The notes below the pieces were generated by a model that saw only the letters and a program-made list of their open reading frames with translations, ran no database searches and was not told the origin of the DNA. Shown here in pieces: positions 1 to 10,315 of a stretch of DNA of 64,000 nucleotides. This DNA comes from Stomorhina lunata (Eukaryota; Arthropoda; Insecta; Diptera; Rhiniidae). The stretch is taken from NCBI GenBank assembly GCA_933228675.1, contig OW121744.1:62413928-62477927 (forward strand), read 5' to 3'. The first letter of the stretch is position 1; every line of letters starts with the position of its first letter. The translations under genes and the position numbers were made by a program.

Positions 1-75
1 AATGGTAAACTACCAGACACCATTTTTATGGTTTATATCTAACAAGATCAAAATAAAACTCTTTTAATTTATATA

Positions 76-240
76 CATGTATGTGACCCGGCCTATGAAA
101 AGGGGAAAGGTGGTTTATGACTCAAAAAGAAAATTTCGTAAAATTAGCTAATTTTTCGAAATTTTTAGCTAATTTTTCGAAATTTTGTTTTTTAGTCATA
201 AGCCACCTTTTCCCTTTTCATAGACCGGAGCACATATATG
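76..240. repeat. Foldback (MITE-like) element
   Basis: Two arms of about 50 bp are inverted copies of each other. The left arm reads CCGGCCTATGAAAAGGGG then AAGGTGGTTTATGACT; the right arm is its near-exact reverse complement, ending CTTTTCATAGACCGG. The spacer holds two copies of TAGCTAATTTTTCGAAATTT. There is no coding capacity and no target duplication was resolved. Confidence 0.6.
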
Positions 241-250
241 TATATATTTT

Positions 251-397
251 TTTAATTTAGGACCAGCACTCATGGGGATGATCCCTACTTATGCACCCTC
301 TATCCTCCTTCCCACAACCAATTTTCCTAGTTCCATCACAATGCATATGTAGGGGTCATCCCCTGAGTGTTGGTCCAATACAAAAAAAATGGCGGGA
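251..397 (+). mobile_element. 3' end fragment of a non-LTR retrotransposon (same family as 6491-7578)
   Basis: The stretch matches the 3' terminus of the longer copy at about 7470-7578. Shared segments are CACCCTCTATCCTCC, TTCCATCACAATGCAT and GGTCATCCCCTGAGTGTTGG, followed by ATACAAAAAAAATGG. It is only the tail of the element; 5' truncation is typical of non-LTR copies. Confidence 0.6.
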
Positions 398-903
398 AAC
401 GAATTCGTATGTCTAATTCGTTTTCTTCTGCACTGCTGAAGAAAAAATTTTCTCTGTAGTACGTTGTTCTGACAGATAGACGTGTATTACTTAAAATTCA
501 AGTTTCGGGAACGTGTTCCCATATTTCATTAGAGCCTATTCCAAAGTAGTAATGATAGAACAGTGTGACACAACTTGACTTTGTTGGTGTCTGCTAGACA
601 ACACGTCAGTCGTAGTGGGTTAAAGATAATTTAATGACGAAATGTTTTTTACAATGAGGACAAACCCTTTTGAAACAGAACGAAATAGTCCAATATTTTG
701 GAGTGCCTTCGAAACACTTTTCTTCTCGGAATATAAATTTATGTAACTAAAACCATAAAAATTGCTTTTATCCACATGAAAATAAGATAAATAAAAGCCT
801 GAATCACTATTCGAAATTTTATTGAAATTAAGCAATATCTCATTATAGCTACCATATAAGTCTATGTTAAAAATGCTCAATGCTCATAAATCGGAATTAA
901 ATG
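398..903. other. No gene seen; AT-rich spacer
   Basis: Only short stop-ridden frames are present. No repeat shared with the rest of the window was recognised here. Confidence 0.4.
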
Positions 904-1505
904 TTTTATGCTAAAGTGCTTATGAAGACATTATTGTATATCGATTACTTGCTTAAGTGGCCTATATTTAGAACCTGTTAAGGTCAAATGCCGAGCTTAT
1001 TTAAGAATTTCATGCGCTTCAGTCTTGTGCGCATATTTTCAAACTTCGTAGGACAAACTTTGAAAGATTTTTCTTATGAAGACATTAATGTATATCGATT
1101 ACTCACTTAAGTGGCCTGTATTTACAACCTGTTAAGGTCAAAGGCCGAGCTTATTTTAGAATTTCATGCGCTTCGGTCTTGTGCGCATATTTTCCAATTT
1201 CTTAGGACAAACTTTGAAAGATTTTCCTCTACATGGCTTTTCCATCGAAGTCTTCTTTTACGAGTTCCCTCAGGATCATTTTCGAAAACTTTTCTTGACG
1301 TAGTATTTGTAATGCTTTTACTATTTCCCATTTAATTAGATTTCTTTTCGATACTTGAAAAGGCAACAGTTATCTCCCATGATATCAATGTCATCGGCAA
1401 ACGCGAGAACCATGTGTTTTATGTTGAAAATTGTTCCAGTTAAATAAACTGCAGCATCTCGGACGATTTTCTCTAACGCAATATTGAAGAGAATCTCCGT
1501 TTAGA
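904..1505 (-). mobile_element. RTE-like non-LTR retrotransposon fragment with a 154 bp internal tandem duplication
   Basis: On the minus strand, 1505 to about 1362 reads like reverse transcriptase: NIALEKIVRDAA, then LAFADDIDIMGD, which contains the catalytic FADD core. Further on (about 1290-1140) the frame-broken sequence resembles the C-terminal part of CFDP2/RTE-type polyproteins and is related to 42360-42535 and 27787-27890. A block beginning CTTATGAAGACATTA at 919 recurs at 1073, so about 154 bp is duplicated in tandem. Stops and frameshifts make it a dead fragment. The clade call is by resemblance only. Confidence 0.6.
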
Positions 1506-1547
1506 TATGAAGAACTCCAATAGGCACCTATTTTAACTGTTGGGATT

Positions 1548-2694
1548 GCTTAATATAAAAAAAGGTCTAACTCGATTTTTTGTTAATTTACAGGAGAAAG
1601 AAAAAAGTTAATAAAGTTAGTAAAATTTTAGATACAACAAAAATGTTAATACAATTTTTAATAAAAAAAAACACATATTACACTATGACACATTTTGAGA
1701 AGGATGGACTGGGCCTTTTGAAAGTTGCAAATGTCTGTGTAGGTGTCAAATTTAAAATTTTCGAAAACGTTCTGAACCACACCATCTCCGATTTCTGTGA
1801 AATTTTGTATATACATTCTCCTAGCTCATACAATTTTTATGGTTCTTTAAAATTTAAAATTTCCCTTTAGTTAAGATTTTATGGCGGTTCAAAGTGCACA
1901 TTTTTCATGATTTTCTGATACAAATATCAGATTTTAATGAAACTAGGCTAATATTTCAGCGTATGTCCTGTGGTCTTACATTCTTTTAATTGAAAAATTA
2001 CATCACATATTCGAGAACAAGGGAGATCAATTACATCCTTGATTCAAGGATATCTCAAAAAGCATATCTTCCATTTTCTTTATCCTTCTTTAAAATATGA
2101 ATTATAGTGTTGACATCAAAATATAAGATTCAAAAAAGTAGGCCCATGGTGGGATCGGGAAATAATAGACTTTTTGTAAAACTACTCATACAAATTTTAT
2201 ATATATATATATATATATATTTTTAATGAATAGTTCTAAATTTAAAGCAAAAAAATTTCAAACGATTCATGAAAAATTTCAAAATTTGTACTAAAATAAT
2301 ATGACTTTACAAAAAGCCTATTATTTTGCGATCCCTCCATGGGCCCACTTTTTTAAATTTTTATTTTGATGTCAACACATTTAAGAGAAGGATAAAGAAA
2401 ATGGAACTGTATTTATATAACTTAATTTCACATATCATACATGGAAAAAATGCTACTTTCAAATGGCAATAACTCTAAAGTTCCACCTGCTAGGTCCAAA
2501 CGTTTTGGGGGTTTGAATACACTGGTCTAGCACTTACTTTTCTAGTGGGAACTTCCTGACCCCAAAATCGTATTTCATATTTTTCATATAAAATTTTTTT
2601 GTTGTATCTAAAATTTTATGGTTTTCATTAAGTTTTTTCCCTCTCTTGTAAAAAAACAAAAATTTAAGTTGGGCCTTTTTTGTTTGTATTAAGC
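1548..2694. repeat. Long inverted-repeat element, about 1.15 kb
   Basis: The left end (1548-1670: GCTTAATATAAAAAAAGG, then AAATTTTAGATACAACAAAAA) recurs in reverse complement at about 2575-2694 with roughly 75-80% identity by eye. This suggests decayed long terminal inverted repeats. A second foldback lies inside at 2071-2404. No transposase frame was seen. Confidence 0.4.
2071..2404. repeat. Foldback element with a (TA)n core
   Basis: Arms of about 110 bp are inverted copies. The left arm runs CCATTTTCTTTATCCTTCT, then TGTTGACATCAAAATA, GGCCCATGGTGGGATC and AATAATAGACTTTTTGTAAA. The right arm is the reverse complement, ending AGAAGGATAAAGAAAATGG. A (TA)11 tract at 2199-2220 lies near the centre. 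Confidence 0.6.
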
Positions 2695-4395
2695 CATCGA
2701 TATGCGAAGCAGTCGGTCTACATATCACCCTGCCTTCCGCATTAAACCGCTTTTGAAAATTCCTTAAATGTAAATTTGAAGTATTAAATAAATTTTATTA
2801 TTTTTATTGATTTAGAAAAGCTAAGAAGAAAGTTTTGTAAATATTTAAAAAAAAAGTCTTGCATTTAAGGGTTAATACAGGATGTGGGGTCAAATGTGGA
2901 ACGATTATTTCGAAATTTCAGATACATTTTATATTAGTGTTTTTATAAAATGTACCTCTTCAAAACTTTAGCATAAAATGTATATTTTCTTTGGATTTGT
3001 GATCACATTGGTACTTTTCCTGCCACTGAAGTAAAATTTGAAGGTAGTCTTTGTTCGGTAGCTATAATAAGATATGTGTTAATTCAAAAAAAAAAAAATT
3101 AGTTGCTAAATGAAGCAGCTTGTTCAAATTTAGATATGAGTCAACTAAAAGAAGCAATTTTAAAATCCGCAATTCAGAAGCATGAATTTTGAAAATTTAA
3201 TGACTTATTGACCTACCCTCTATACATAAATATTAAGTTATTAAATACAATTTAAACATAAACTTGTCTGTCTGTATAATATTTAAATACTTATATAATT
3301 AGTTAGAGAAGTTATAAAGTTATTTAATGAATTAATTAATTAATTAGTTAGTTAGTCAGTCTGTTAGTTATTAATAAATACATCATGCAAATGATATTGT
3401 TTTATTTGTTTTTTTTTTCTCTCTCTCTTTAATCTATTAATAATATTCCGAATTATTCGAGTAATTAATAATTAATTATAATTTATTAAAATAAGTGCAC
3501 GTATAATGTTAACTAAAACAAAAAATTGTGATATTTACAGTGATTCGTTTTAAATAATTATTTGAATTATTTAAATCGATAGCTTTACACAAACAAATTA
3601 AAAAAAAAAACAACAAAATGTTTTATTGCTTTTGACTTAAATTTATAGACATAAAAATACATTAGAAACTACATAAATACATATTATTATTATTATTACT
3701 ATTGTTTTTTTTTTAGTTTTGAATTAATCATATTAATTAAATGCAATTTAATTGTTCTTTTTATTATATTATTTTACTTACATGTTTATTTACATAAAAC
3801 ATAAATAATGAAATATAAATGCTTTTATTTAATTTACTTTTAAAAAACAAATGCTTAATAAATCAATACAACTGTTAAGTTCTATATTTTTTTATTTATT
3901 TTATACTTAATATTAATGGTATTCACAAAATAAAGTACTTCCCCCTTTAAGTGAGCATAAGAGCAATGCAGAGTTGCCATATACTATTGGTACATATCTT
4001 ACCATTTCAGAAAAAAATCTTATTTTTAGAAGAAAAATCTTCCATCAATCAAAAACTTATTACCAAATTCATCAAAAACTTATTACCAAATTCATTTTTG
4101 AGGTATTCACTAGGAATCAATCCCTTCCTGTCATATTTTCATAATAATGTTAAAAAATTCAAAAGCAAACGATCGATTTTCAAATTCTGGCTTGAATATG
4201 ACATAGTACATTTTTTAATCCAATTTCTTAACCTTGAACCAATTGAGACCCCCAAAATCTGAAAGCTTATGATGGTAGAAGAAAAACCCTAACTGGGGTT
4301 TAAATTAGTCTAAATCTCGTAAACTATTCGAAACATTGAATTGCATTTTCATAACTTTTTTATGTTTCATATTCTTTTTGAAAAAAATGATTCAT
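2695..4395. other. AT-rich intergenic stretch, no gene recognised
   Basis: The stretch is low-complexity A/T sequence, including ATTA/GTTA runs near 3325-3365 and several poly-T tracts. The only longish frame (3951-4262, 103 codons) has no recognisable protein character. Confidence 0.4.
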
Positions 4396-4403
4396 GAAAA
4401 AAT

Positions 4404-5165
4404 CAGAGACCGGAGATCGTTTTATTTTTTAAATCCATCAAGTATAAATATCTTTGCCGATGAAAATTTATTTTCATTTCGATCGAAAAATAAAAAAAGA
4501 GGGATTTATATTTGAAATATAAATATCCCTCATGATGAAAATTTTAAATATCTATAACGATAAATATCCGATTATTGATTGTTTTATTTTTGAACTTCTG
4601 TTTTGACTTTGAAAGAATAAAATGTTTATGAAATTTCAAAATCTTTCACAATGAATGTATGAATTGTTTTCAATTTATTGCAATGTTTTAGGACATCGAA
4701 GTTAAAGATAATAGTTCTAATGGGAACTATTGGTGGTTTCTTTGATTCGCGTCGCTATTTCTAAAAAAATTAACTTTTAAACGTTTTAAACGCATTTGGA
4801 CAACGACCATTTGTTGCTCAAACCTATTTCAATATAAAATTTGCAACAATAATTTAATTTATTCCTTTTTAAACGTCCTAAAGATGCTTTATGCCCGGAC
4901 AAATACACAAATAAAATTGATTTTTTTTCTATCAAAATTTATTTTCATCGGATGAAAAAAGATGAAAATTATTTTGAACTGTACGGATAAATATCCCAAA
5001 CGATTTTTTTATATTTTATTTTCATCGGATTGAAAAAAGAAACAAAATTTTTGAACAAATAAAAATCTTGAGGGATTTTTAATATTTTTTTAAACTTCAA
5101 TGATTGTTTTTTTATGGATTTAAACATGAAAATATTGTTTTAAAAGTATTAATATCCGGTCTCTG
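4404..5165. mobile_element. Non-autonomous hAT-type DNA transposon with an 8 bp target duplication
   Basis: The element starts CAGAGACCGGA and ends with the inverted match TCCGGTCTCTG. It is flanked by the perfect 8 bp direct repeat GAAAAAAT (4396-4403 and 5166-5173). An 8 bp target duplication with CAG-type ends is the hAT superfamily signature. The 762 bp interior is AT-rich with short internal palindromes and has no open frame, so it would need a transposase from elsewhere. Confidence 0.75.
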
Positions 5166-5291
5166 GAAAAAATCAAGAAATCAATTCTTAAAAGAGAATT
5201 GAAAGAATTTTATGGCTCAAAATTCACAAAAAAGATTTCTGGAGATCTTTTAAATTGAATATAGCAGAAAGTGTATTTAATAAAAACAATG

Positions 5292-5698
5292 AACCGCCGT
5301 GGTATAGCAGGTTAGTCACCCGCCTAGCATACCAGGGGGGTTACTGCGTATCTCGATTCGAAAATAAAACTGTTCGAATTTGTATGCTTAAAGCATCGTG
5401 TTTCGAAAATTATTTCTTTCGAATCGAAATACGCAGTAACCCCCCAGAGGCCCAAGTTCGATCCCTGGCCAGACTCACTTGAAAAAATAAATTTTCAAAA
5501 AAGCGGCGGTTCACCTCATAACTCAGCTAGCCACTGGTTATTGAGTATTAGGCTATGTAAAACTTCTCTAACTAATGCGTTTACCGTTCGGAGCCGGCGT
5601 TAAAACGTAGGTCCCTTTCAATGAGTCTAAAAATAGAATCGGATGCAGCTCATTGTCTGAGAGAAGTACCCCTTGTTCCAATTGGAATGTTGTCGGGG
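5292..5698 (+). mobile_element. tRNA-derived SINE, copy A, interrupted by a nested MITE
   Basis: The head has a pol III A box (TGGTATAGCAG at 5300-5310) and a B box (GTTCGATCCC at about 5456-5465). Between them sits a 109 bp insertion. The body continues through CACCTCATAACTCAGCTAG, GGAGCCGGCGTTAAAACG and CCTTGTTCCAATTGGAA to a (TA)n tail. Other copies are at 44308-45643 (plus), 17159-17345 (minus) and 24421-24627 (minus). The tRNA-like head places it among tRNA-type SINEs; the family name is not known to me. Confidence 0.75.
5336..5444. mobile_element. Small MITE nested in SINE copy A
   Basis: The 109 bp insertion begins GGGGGTTACTGCGTAT and ends ATACGCAGTAACCCCC, with the inversion continuing through CGATTCGAA. 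Comparison with the empty site in the SINE at 44346 (ATACCAGAGGCCC) shows CAG at 5333-5335 repeated at 5445-5447, a 3 bp target duplication. It has no coding capacity. Confidence 0.75.

Positions 5699-5701
<3 letters not shown>

Positions 5702-5734
<33 letters not shown>
5702..5734. repeat. (TA)n microsatellite
   Basis: About 16 TA units follow directly at the 3' end of the SINE and probably represent its expanded tail. Confidence 0.9.
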
Positions 5735-5736
<2 letters not shown>

Positions 5737-6490
5737 ATGTATCTCTAGGTTTGCAACTATTTCAATGTGTGTACCGGTATCACGGAATAAAAAAATTTAT
5801 CCAATGGTTTTGTAAAGTTTTGAAGTTTTCATTAGAAAATTTGAAATTGAACTACCATCAGTGTTTTAAATTATAAATATACGAAGTAAAAATAAAGTTT
5901 AAAGTTTTTTTCATAATTTAATGTGGAAAAAATCTTACAAATCTGACAAAATAACAAAAAATCGAATTTTTTAAGCAAACTCTTAAAATCTTACCAGTAG
6001 TCCAAAAACCTTCAAAAATAAGATAAATCTTACCATTTGGCAACGCTGGAGCAATGTAGCACTTTACAAAACAAAAAAACATTTCACACTGCCCTTCATT
6101 AGTATAGTACACCAACTAATTGAAAATGGACAATAACAAATGACTTCGTTTTTTATACCCAACACCACTTTACCCAGTTTACCAAATGGTCGTAGATTTC
6201 AGTTGTCTTGCAGTCATTGTCTTGCAGTAAACAAACTATTCGGACGAAACATGGAAAACTGCCATTATAAACATTGTCGATTATATACTCGTTAATCACA
6301 ACATTGACAACATAGGTATCTACAAAGTCGTAGAAGAATCTATCACCACTTTAACCACTGACGAAAAAGTGTACGACATTTTAATATAAATAATCGTTGA
6401 TGACTAAAGTGGAGACATTTTTCGTCTAAGTATTTAGTCATTGGGGATAAAATGTAGGACATTGCTTTTGGTGTTGGTAACAATTTCTCT
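5735..6490. other. No gene recognised
   Basis: AT-rich sequence between the SINE and the non-LTR copy. Short frames only; no motif or shared repeat was identified with confidence. Confidence 0.35.
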
Positions 6491-7578
6491 CGGTTTATAT
6501 AGAGCTTTCTCAGAGACCGCTCTATAAGAGTTGTTATAGATGGGATATCAGCCGACGAGTTTAAGATTAATTTGGGGGTGACACAAGGCTCTGTTCTTTC
6601 TCCTACTCTTTTTCTTATTTTTCTAAATGACCTCTATGTCAAACTTCTAACTCGATCTACTCTTTTGCAGATGATAGCAACATCTGTCATTCGTATTCAT
6701 TCAACTATAGACCAAGTATATTGGAGATCAATTTCAAGAGTCAAATCATGAACGATCCGACCTATGTACAATATCCAATTGGGGTCGTTTAAATAGGGTC
6801 GATTTCAACGCTCGAAAGACCTAATGTTGTGTGTTAAAACATAAAAGCGTTACGAACAATATTGCATCATCTGTAATTATGGATGGTATAAATATTGAGG
6901 AATCAGATCTCTTGATGTTCTAGGTATGAAAATTCAGTGTGATGTCCGTTGGACTAATCACGTTTTTTAAGTGTCGAAAGAAGCATTCAAGTGTATCGGT
7001 TTTCTAAAGTGGAGTAAGTCATACTTCACTCCAACTGATCTCCTTAATATCTATAGCACTTATATCCGACTGAAAATGGAATTCAACTCTCATGTATGGG
7101 CCGGTACTTCAAAGTCTATTTTGGAGCTTCTCGACAGTGTACAAGAGAGGGCGAAGGTGCTTATCGATGACAGTAGGGTAGCCAACTCTATTGCCTTATC
7201 GTCATAATGTGGGTTGCGTTTCACTATTCTATCGCTACTATAATGGCATGTTCTCAAAGTAGGGATCTTGTTTCTGAAACCCGTACATTTCTTCGTAGCA
7301 CACGCAACTCAACAAGGGCTCATCCCTTTGGGGTCGATTTTCCAGTGGATCGCACGACGCACTATAGAGAAAACTCGTTTTTTAGCCGCACAGCACGAAC
7401 TTGGAATAAACTTCCTGCATCAGTCTTACCCTTTAATTATGATATCCAAAGGTTCAAATCGAATATCCACAAACACTACTCCCTCTATCCTCCTTCCCAC
7501 AACTTATTTTCCTAGTTCCATCACAATGCATATGAATACGTAGGGGTCATACCCTGAGTGTTGTTCTAATACAAAAAA
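6491..7578 (+). mobile_element. Decayed non-LTR retrotransposon (Jockey/CR1-like RT and C-terminal domain)
   Basis: Translation in broken frames gives reverse transcriptase pieces: INLGVTQGSVLSPTLFLIF near 6566-6625, then a palm remnant, KTQC-like and DVLGMK-like segments, and SILELLDSVQERAKVLIDD at about 7112-7175. The C-terminal segment THYRENSFFSRTARTWNKLP leads into a conserved tail with HKHYSLYPPSHN, and ends before an A-rich tract near 7570. Frameshifts split it into at least three frames, so it is dead. The same family occurs at 251-397 and 30530-31255. Confidence 0.75.
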
Positions 7579-8150
7579 ATGGGCTTAATGGTCTGAAAAA
7601 ACTATATAACTGCAGGTCTTTAGAGTAGATCCTCCTACATGATTATTAAGTCTAGAGACATCAGTGTAGAAGGCAATATACGTTTTTTTTTCAAGAGTTC
7701 TACATTGCTAGGCAGCCCTATCTAGTATAAGTATATTATTCAACTTGTCAAATAGTACGATAATAGATAGCTCTTATCAAATGCAGCACTTTATAGGCTA
7801 ACGATATCCAAAAGCAGCAAATGTAGAATGGCATTTAGAGCATCCGATGGTATGGTGCAATGCGCACCCTTTATACACAAAGTTGCCATTCGCTGGAACC
7901 CTTCAAATACATTGCGGCACGTGGATTGCTGAAGGGCCCTCCACGAGACGATAATACCGTATAACATTATCGGGCATTCGGTTCTTCGTACCGGAACTAC
8001 TCGGAAATCTTAAGATTCCGACCAAGGACTGCCACTTCTGCAGTCCGCTGCATACAAAAGTGGTTTAAATCCCCATTATTTCCCAATTGCTCTTCTACAC
8101 ACGTACAGTGTAAATGTGGCCCTTTTAGCCCTAGTTATACTTTAAGACAC
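7579..8150. other. No gene recognised; carries a segment shared with the Prim2 intron
   Basis: No coding frame stands out. The stretch at about 7978-8045 (CGGAAATCTTA and GGACTGCCACTTCTGC are shared blocks) resembles 27018-27090, so an unnamed dispersed repeat is probably present. Confidence 0.35.
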
Positions 8151-8156
8151 TTGCCT

Positions 8157-8191
8157 CAATCCGTAAAAGGATAAGTTCCTTTTACGGATTG
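8157..8191. repeat. Perfect hairpin, 15 bp stem
   Basis: CAATCCGTAAAAGGA (8157-8171) is the exact reverse complement of TCCTTTTACGGATTG (8177-8191), with a 5 nt loop. Function is unknown; it could be the relic of a foldback element. Confidence 0.7.
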
Positions 8192-8680
8192 ATACAAGTG
8201 TCTGTAAGTGCCACACAAGGAAAAATTTTCTAATGGTGGACTTTGAAACATCCTAGTGAACAGAATTACTTCAAAAGATACCTTTGCGGGATTCTCAAAA
8301 TCCCACCCACAGTTTGATAATAATAAAATTTTGAATGAAAACATCTAATGAAAACCGTGTTATTGATAATTTGACTGCTGGGTTTTTGTTAAGTAAAGGA
8401 GGGAGAAGGAAAAATTAAAAATTTATTTTAAATTTTAAGGTTAAAAAAACTTTTTAATTTTGGTGATAATCGGTCTACAGTCGATTACAATAGTGAAGGC
8501 TAACAATTTATTTATATAAAATAATTTGTATGTCAGTTCCGGTAGCAGGTCTGATATCGATGTAACGCTCACACGTGAACCGATTGTCACTGTGCCAAAT
8601 TTCATGATGATGAGCCAAAAATTGGGGGTTTTTTACTTTAACGGATATTCTTCATTAACCTTAAATACTACAAAAGCATT

Positions 8681-8913
8681 CCGGTATGCAATGGAAATCG
8701 ATTGTTTTCAAATCGATCGATTTCAGATATATTTCAGAGATAGTTTTCGCCATTTCCACAAAAAAATTAAGCCAAATGAAAGGTAAGATTTCAGTCAAAA
8801 GGAAGTTCAAATTTTATTATTATTTTTTTTTTTTTTTTGGAAAAATAACCGAGAATTATCTGAAATCGATCGATTTGAAAACATCGATTTCCATCTCATA
8901 CCGAATTATCTTA
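8681..8913. mobile_element. Palindromic MITE, family P, copy 1
   Basis: The ends are CCGGTATGCAATGGAAATCG and its diverged inverse CATCTCATACCG. The subterminal motif TCAAATCGATCGATTTCAG is inverted at the right end (CTGAAATCGATCGATTTG). The family also occurs at 29910-30139, 45685-45924 and 55753-55968. It is non-coding and would need a transposase in trans. Confidence 0.7.
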
Positions 8914-9229
8914 AAAAAGTGCAAATTGTTTTTTATAAGCACGATATTCATAGTGCGAGTTTAATTTGGTAGGTGTCGTAAACTGATAACCGACAGTGTA
9001 CGTATTGTGGAACTATTTAACTCAATAATTTTACAAAATAAAATAATCGATTTTGGGACTAATTCCTTAAAATTTCATTATCAGTTGGCATATCTTCACC
9101 TCAAGGGTCTAGAACTTAAGCCTATTATAGACTTTTTTTCACAAATTTATGTATATAAAGCACAAATTAGGGCAGAACGTTGGCAAACGTTCGCTGTTTT
9201 ACAAAATTAACCACATTTTGCAACTCTCA

Positions 9230-9435
9230 AAGCATCATAGCATTAGTTGCTTTTTCACGTTAACCTGGTCTTTCAGATAACACCAGAGAAAATAATCCAG
9301 CAGCATTAAATCAAAGAACGAAATAATGCGACCTGGAAATTTCTCATGCAATAACTGAATTATTTGGCTGGGTGTGTGGCTTGTGGCGCCGACTTCCTGA
9401 AACAAAAGGTCACTGATGTCAACATCAGCCAATTG
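9230..9435 (-). mobile_element. mariner/Tc1-superfamily transposase relic
   Basis: The minus strand from 9432 translates to the end of a mariner-like DDE/D domain. ATSHTPSQIIQLLHEKFPGR is followed by a shortened stretch and then LLDYFLWCYLKDQV, matching the usual pattern FQQDGATCHTA...FPGRVIS...LTPLDYFLWG. The middle part is deleted. Related pieces lie at 22139-22640, 36130-36300 and 42155-42340. Confidence 0.7.
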
Positions 9436-9943
9436 AGGACAAAAAAATCAATGTTTAAAAAACCGGGTCTTTGAGTTCTATTTTTAGATGTTTTCTATGA
9501 ATGTTTGATATAATACCTTTTTTTAGTCTACTAAAAAAGAAATTACTCTATATTGTGAATACCACTATTAAATTTGTTCACCCATGTTTGTAGGTACATG
9601 GCCATTTAAAAAACACATTCAAAAACCTTAATAGATAAATCACTCTATAAATAAATTATAAAAAAAACATAGAAGTAGCTAGAATTTTAACTTTTTCCTC
9701 TTTATAAATTTACTGATGTTTTATTTAAAAAAATCGTTAAAATAAATAAGAATTGTTGATATTTAATACACATCAAACGTAAAATCAATGCATATATTTA
9801 TAAGAAAAAAAAAAAGAATATTTTAAAACATATAATAATCTTGTTTTATACAGATCTGTATTATCTAGGTCCAAGCATTTATAAGCAAAAGTATGGAATT
9901 TTTAATTAAAATTATTTTTTTTTTAATTGAGTTTTGATCGCTC
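9436..9943. other. AT-rich spacer, nothing recognised
   Basis: Poly-A/T tracts and short frames only. Confidence 0.4.
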
Positions 9944-10315
9944 TTAGCCACAAATATCTTTTTCTGTTATCGCTATCGCATTTAAGAATAAATATAATAT
10001 GAATATGTATATAAAATAGGTCGCGTATTTGAATATTTTTTGCGTTTTGCTATTTAGTCTGCCAGTATCCACATCTGACAGATCGGCCAGATCTTCAGGA
10101 AAATAAGAGAACAGATTGAAAAATCCAAATTTTTGGCCAAAAAACCCAACATATGAAGCCATAATTCCAGAACGGTAAATAATAGAAACACGACTTATAT
10201 CGAAGCTTATGTTCTCCAAAATTTGTATTATAAACGTAATTGTTGTTAGTTTACGCCAACCAGAGTTACAACAGCCGTTGAGCTCAAAAACGTGACCTGC
10301 TACCACTAGAAGCAT
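9944..10315 (-). CDS. Unassigned open reading frame, 123 aa, doubtful
   Basis: The ATG at 10315 opens a 123-codon frame, unusually long for such AT-rich sequence, with a relatively complex N-terminal half. The C-terminal end has a hydrophobic run of about 20 residues (YFIYIFILYLFLNAI) that could be one membrane segment. I recognise no family, and no splice partner, polyadenylation signal or Kozak context stands out. It may be a chance frame or a piece of an unrecognised transposon. Confidence 0.15.
   Translation of the reverse strand: MLLVVAGHVFELNGCCNSGWRKLTTITFIIQILENISFDISRVSIIYRSGIMASYVGFFGQKFGFFNLFSYFPEDLADLSDVDTGRLNSKTQKIFKYATYFIYIFILYLFLNAIAITEKDICG

Noticed and set aside
5621..5876. 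Two overlapping frames with Ile-Tyr runs
   Set aside because: They read through the (TA)n microsatellite and SINE; no protein character.
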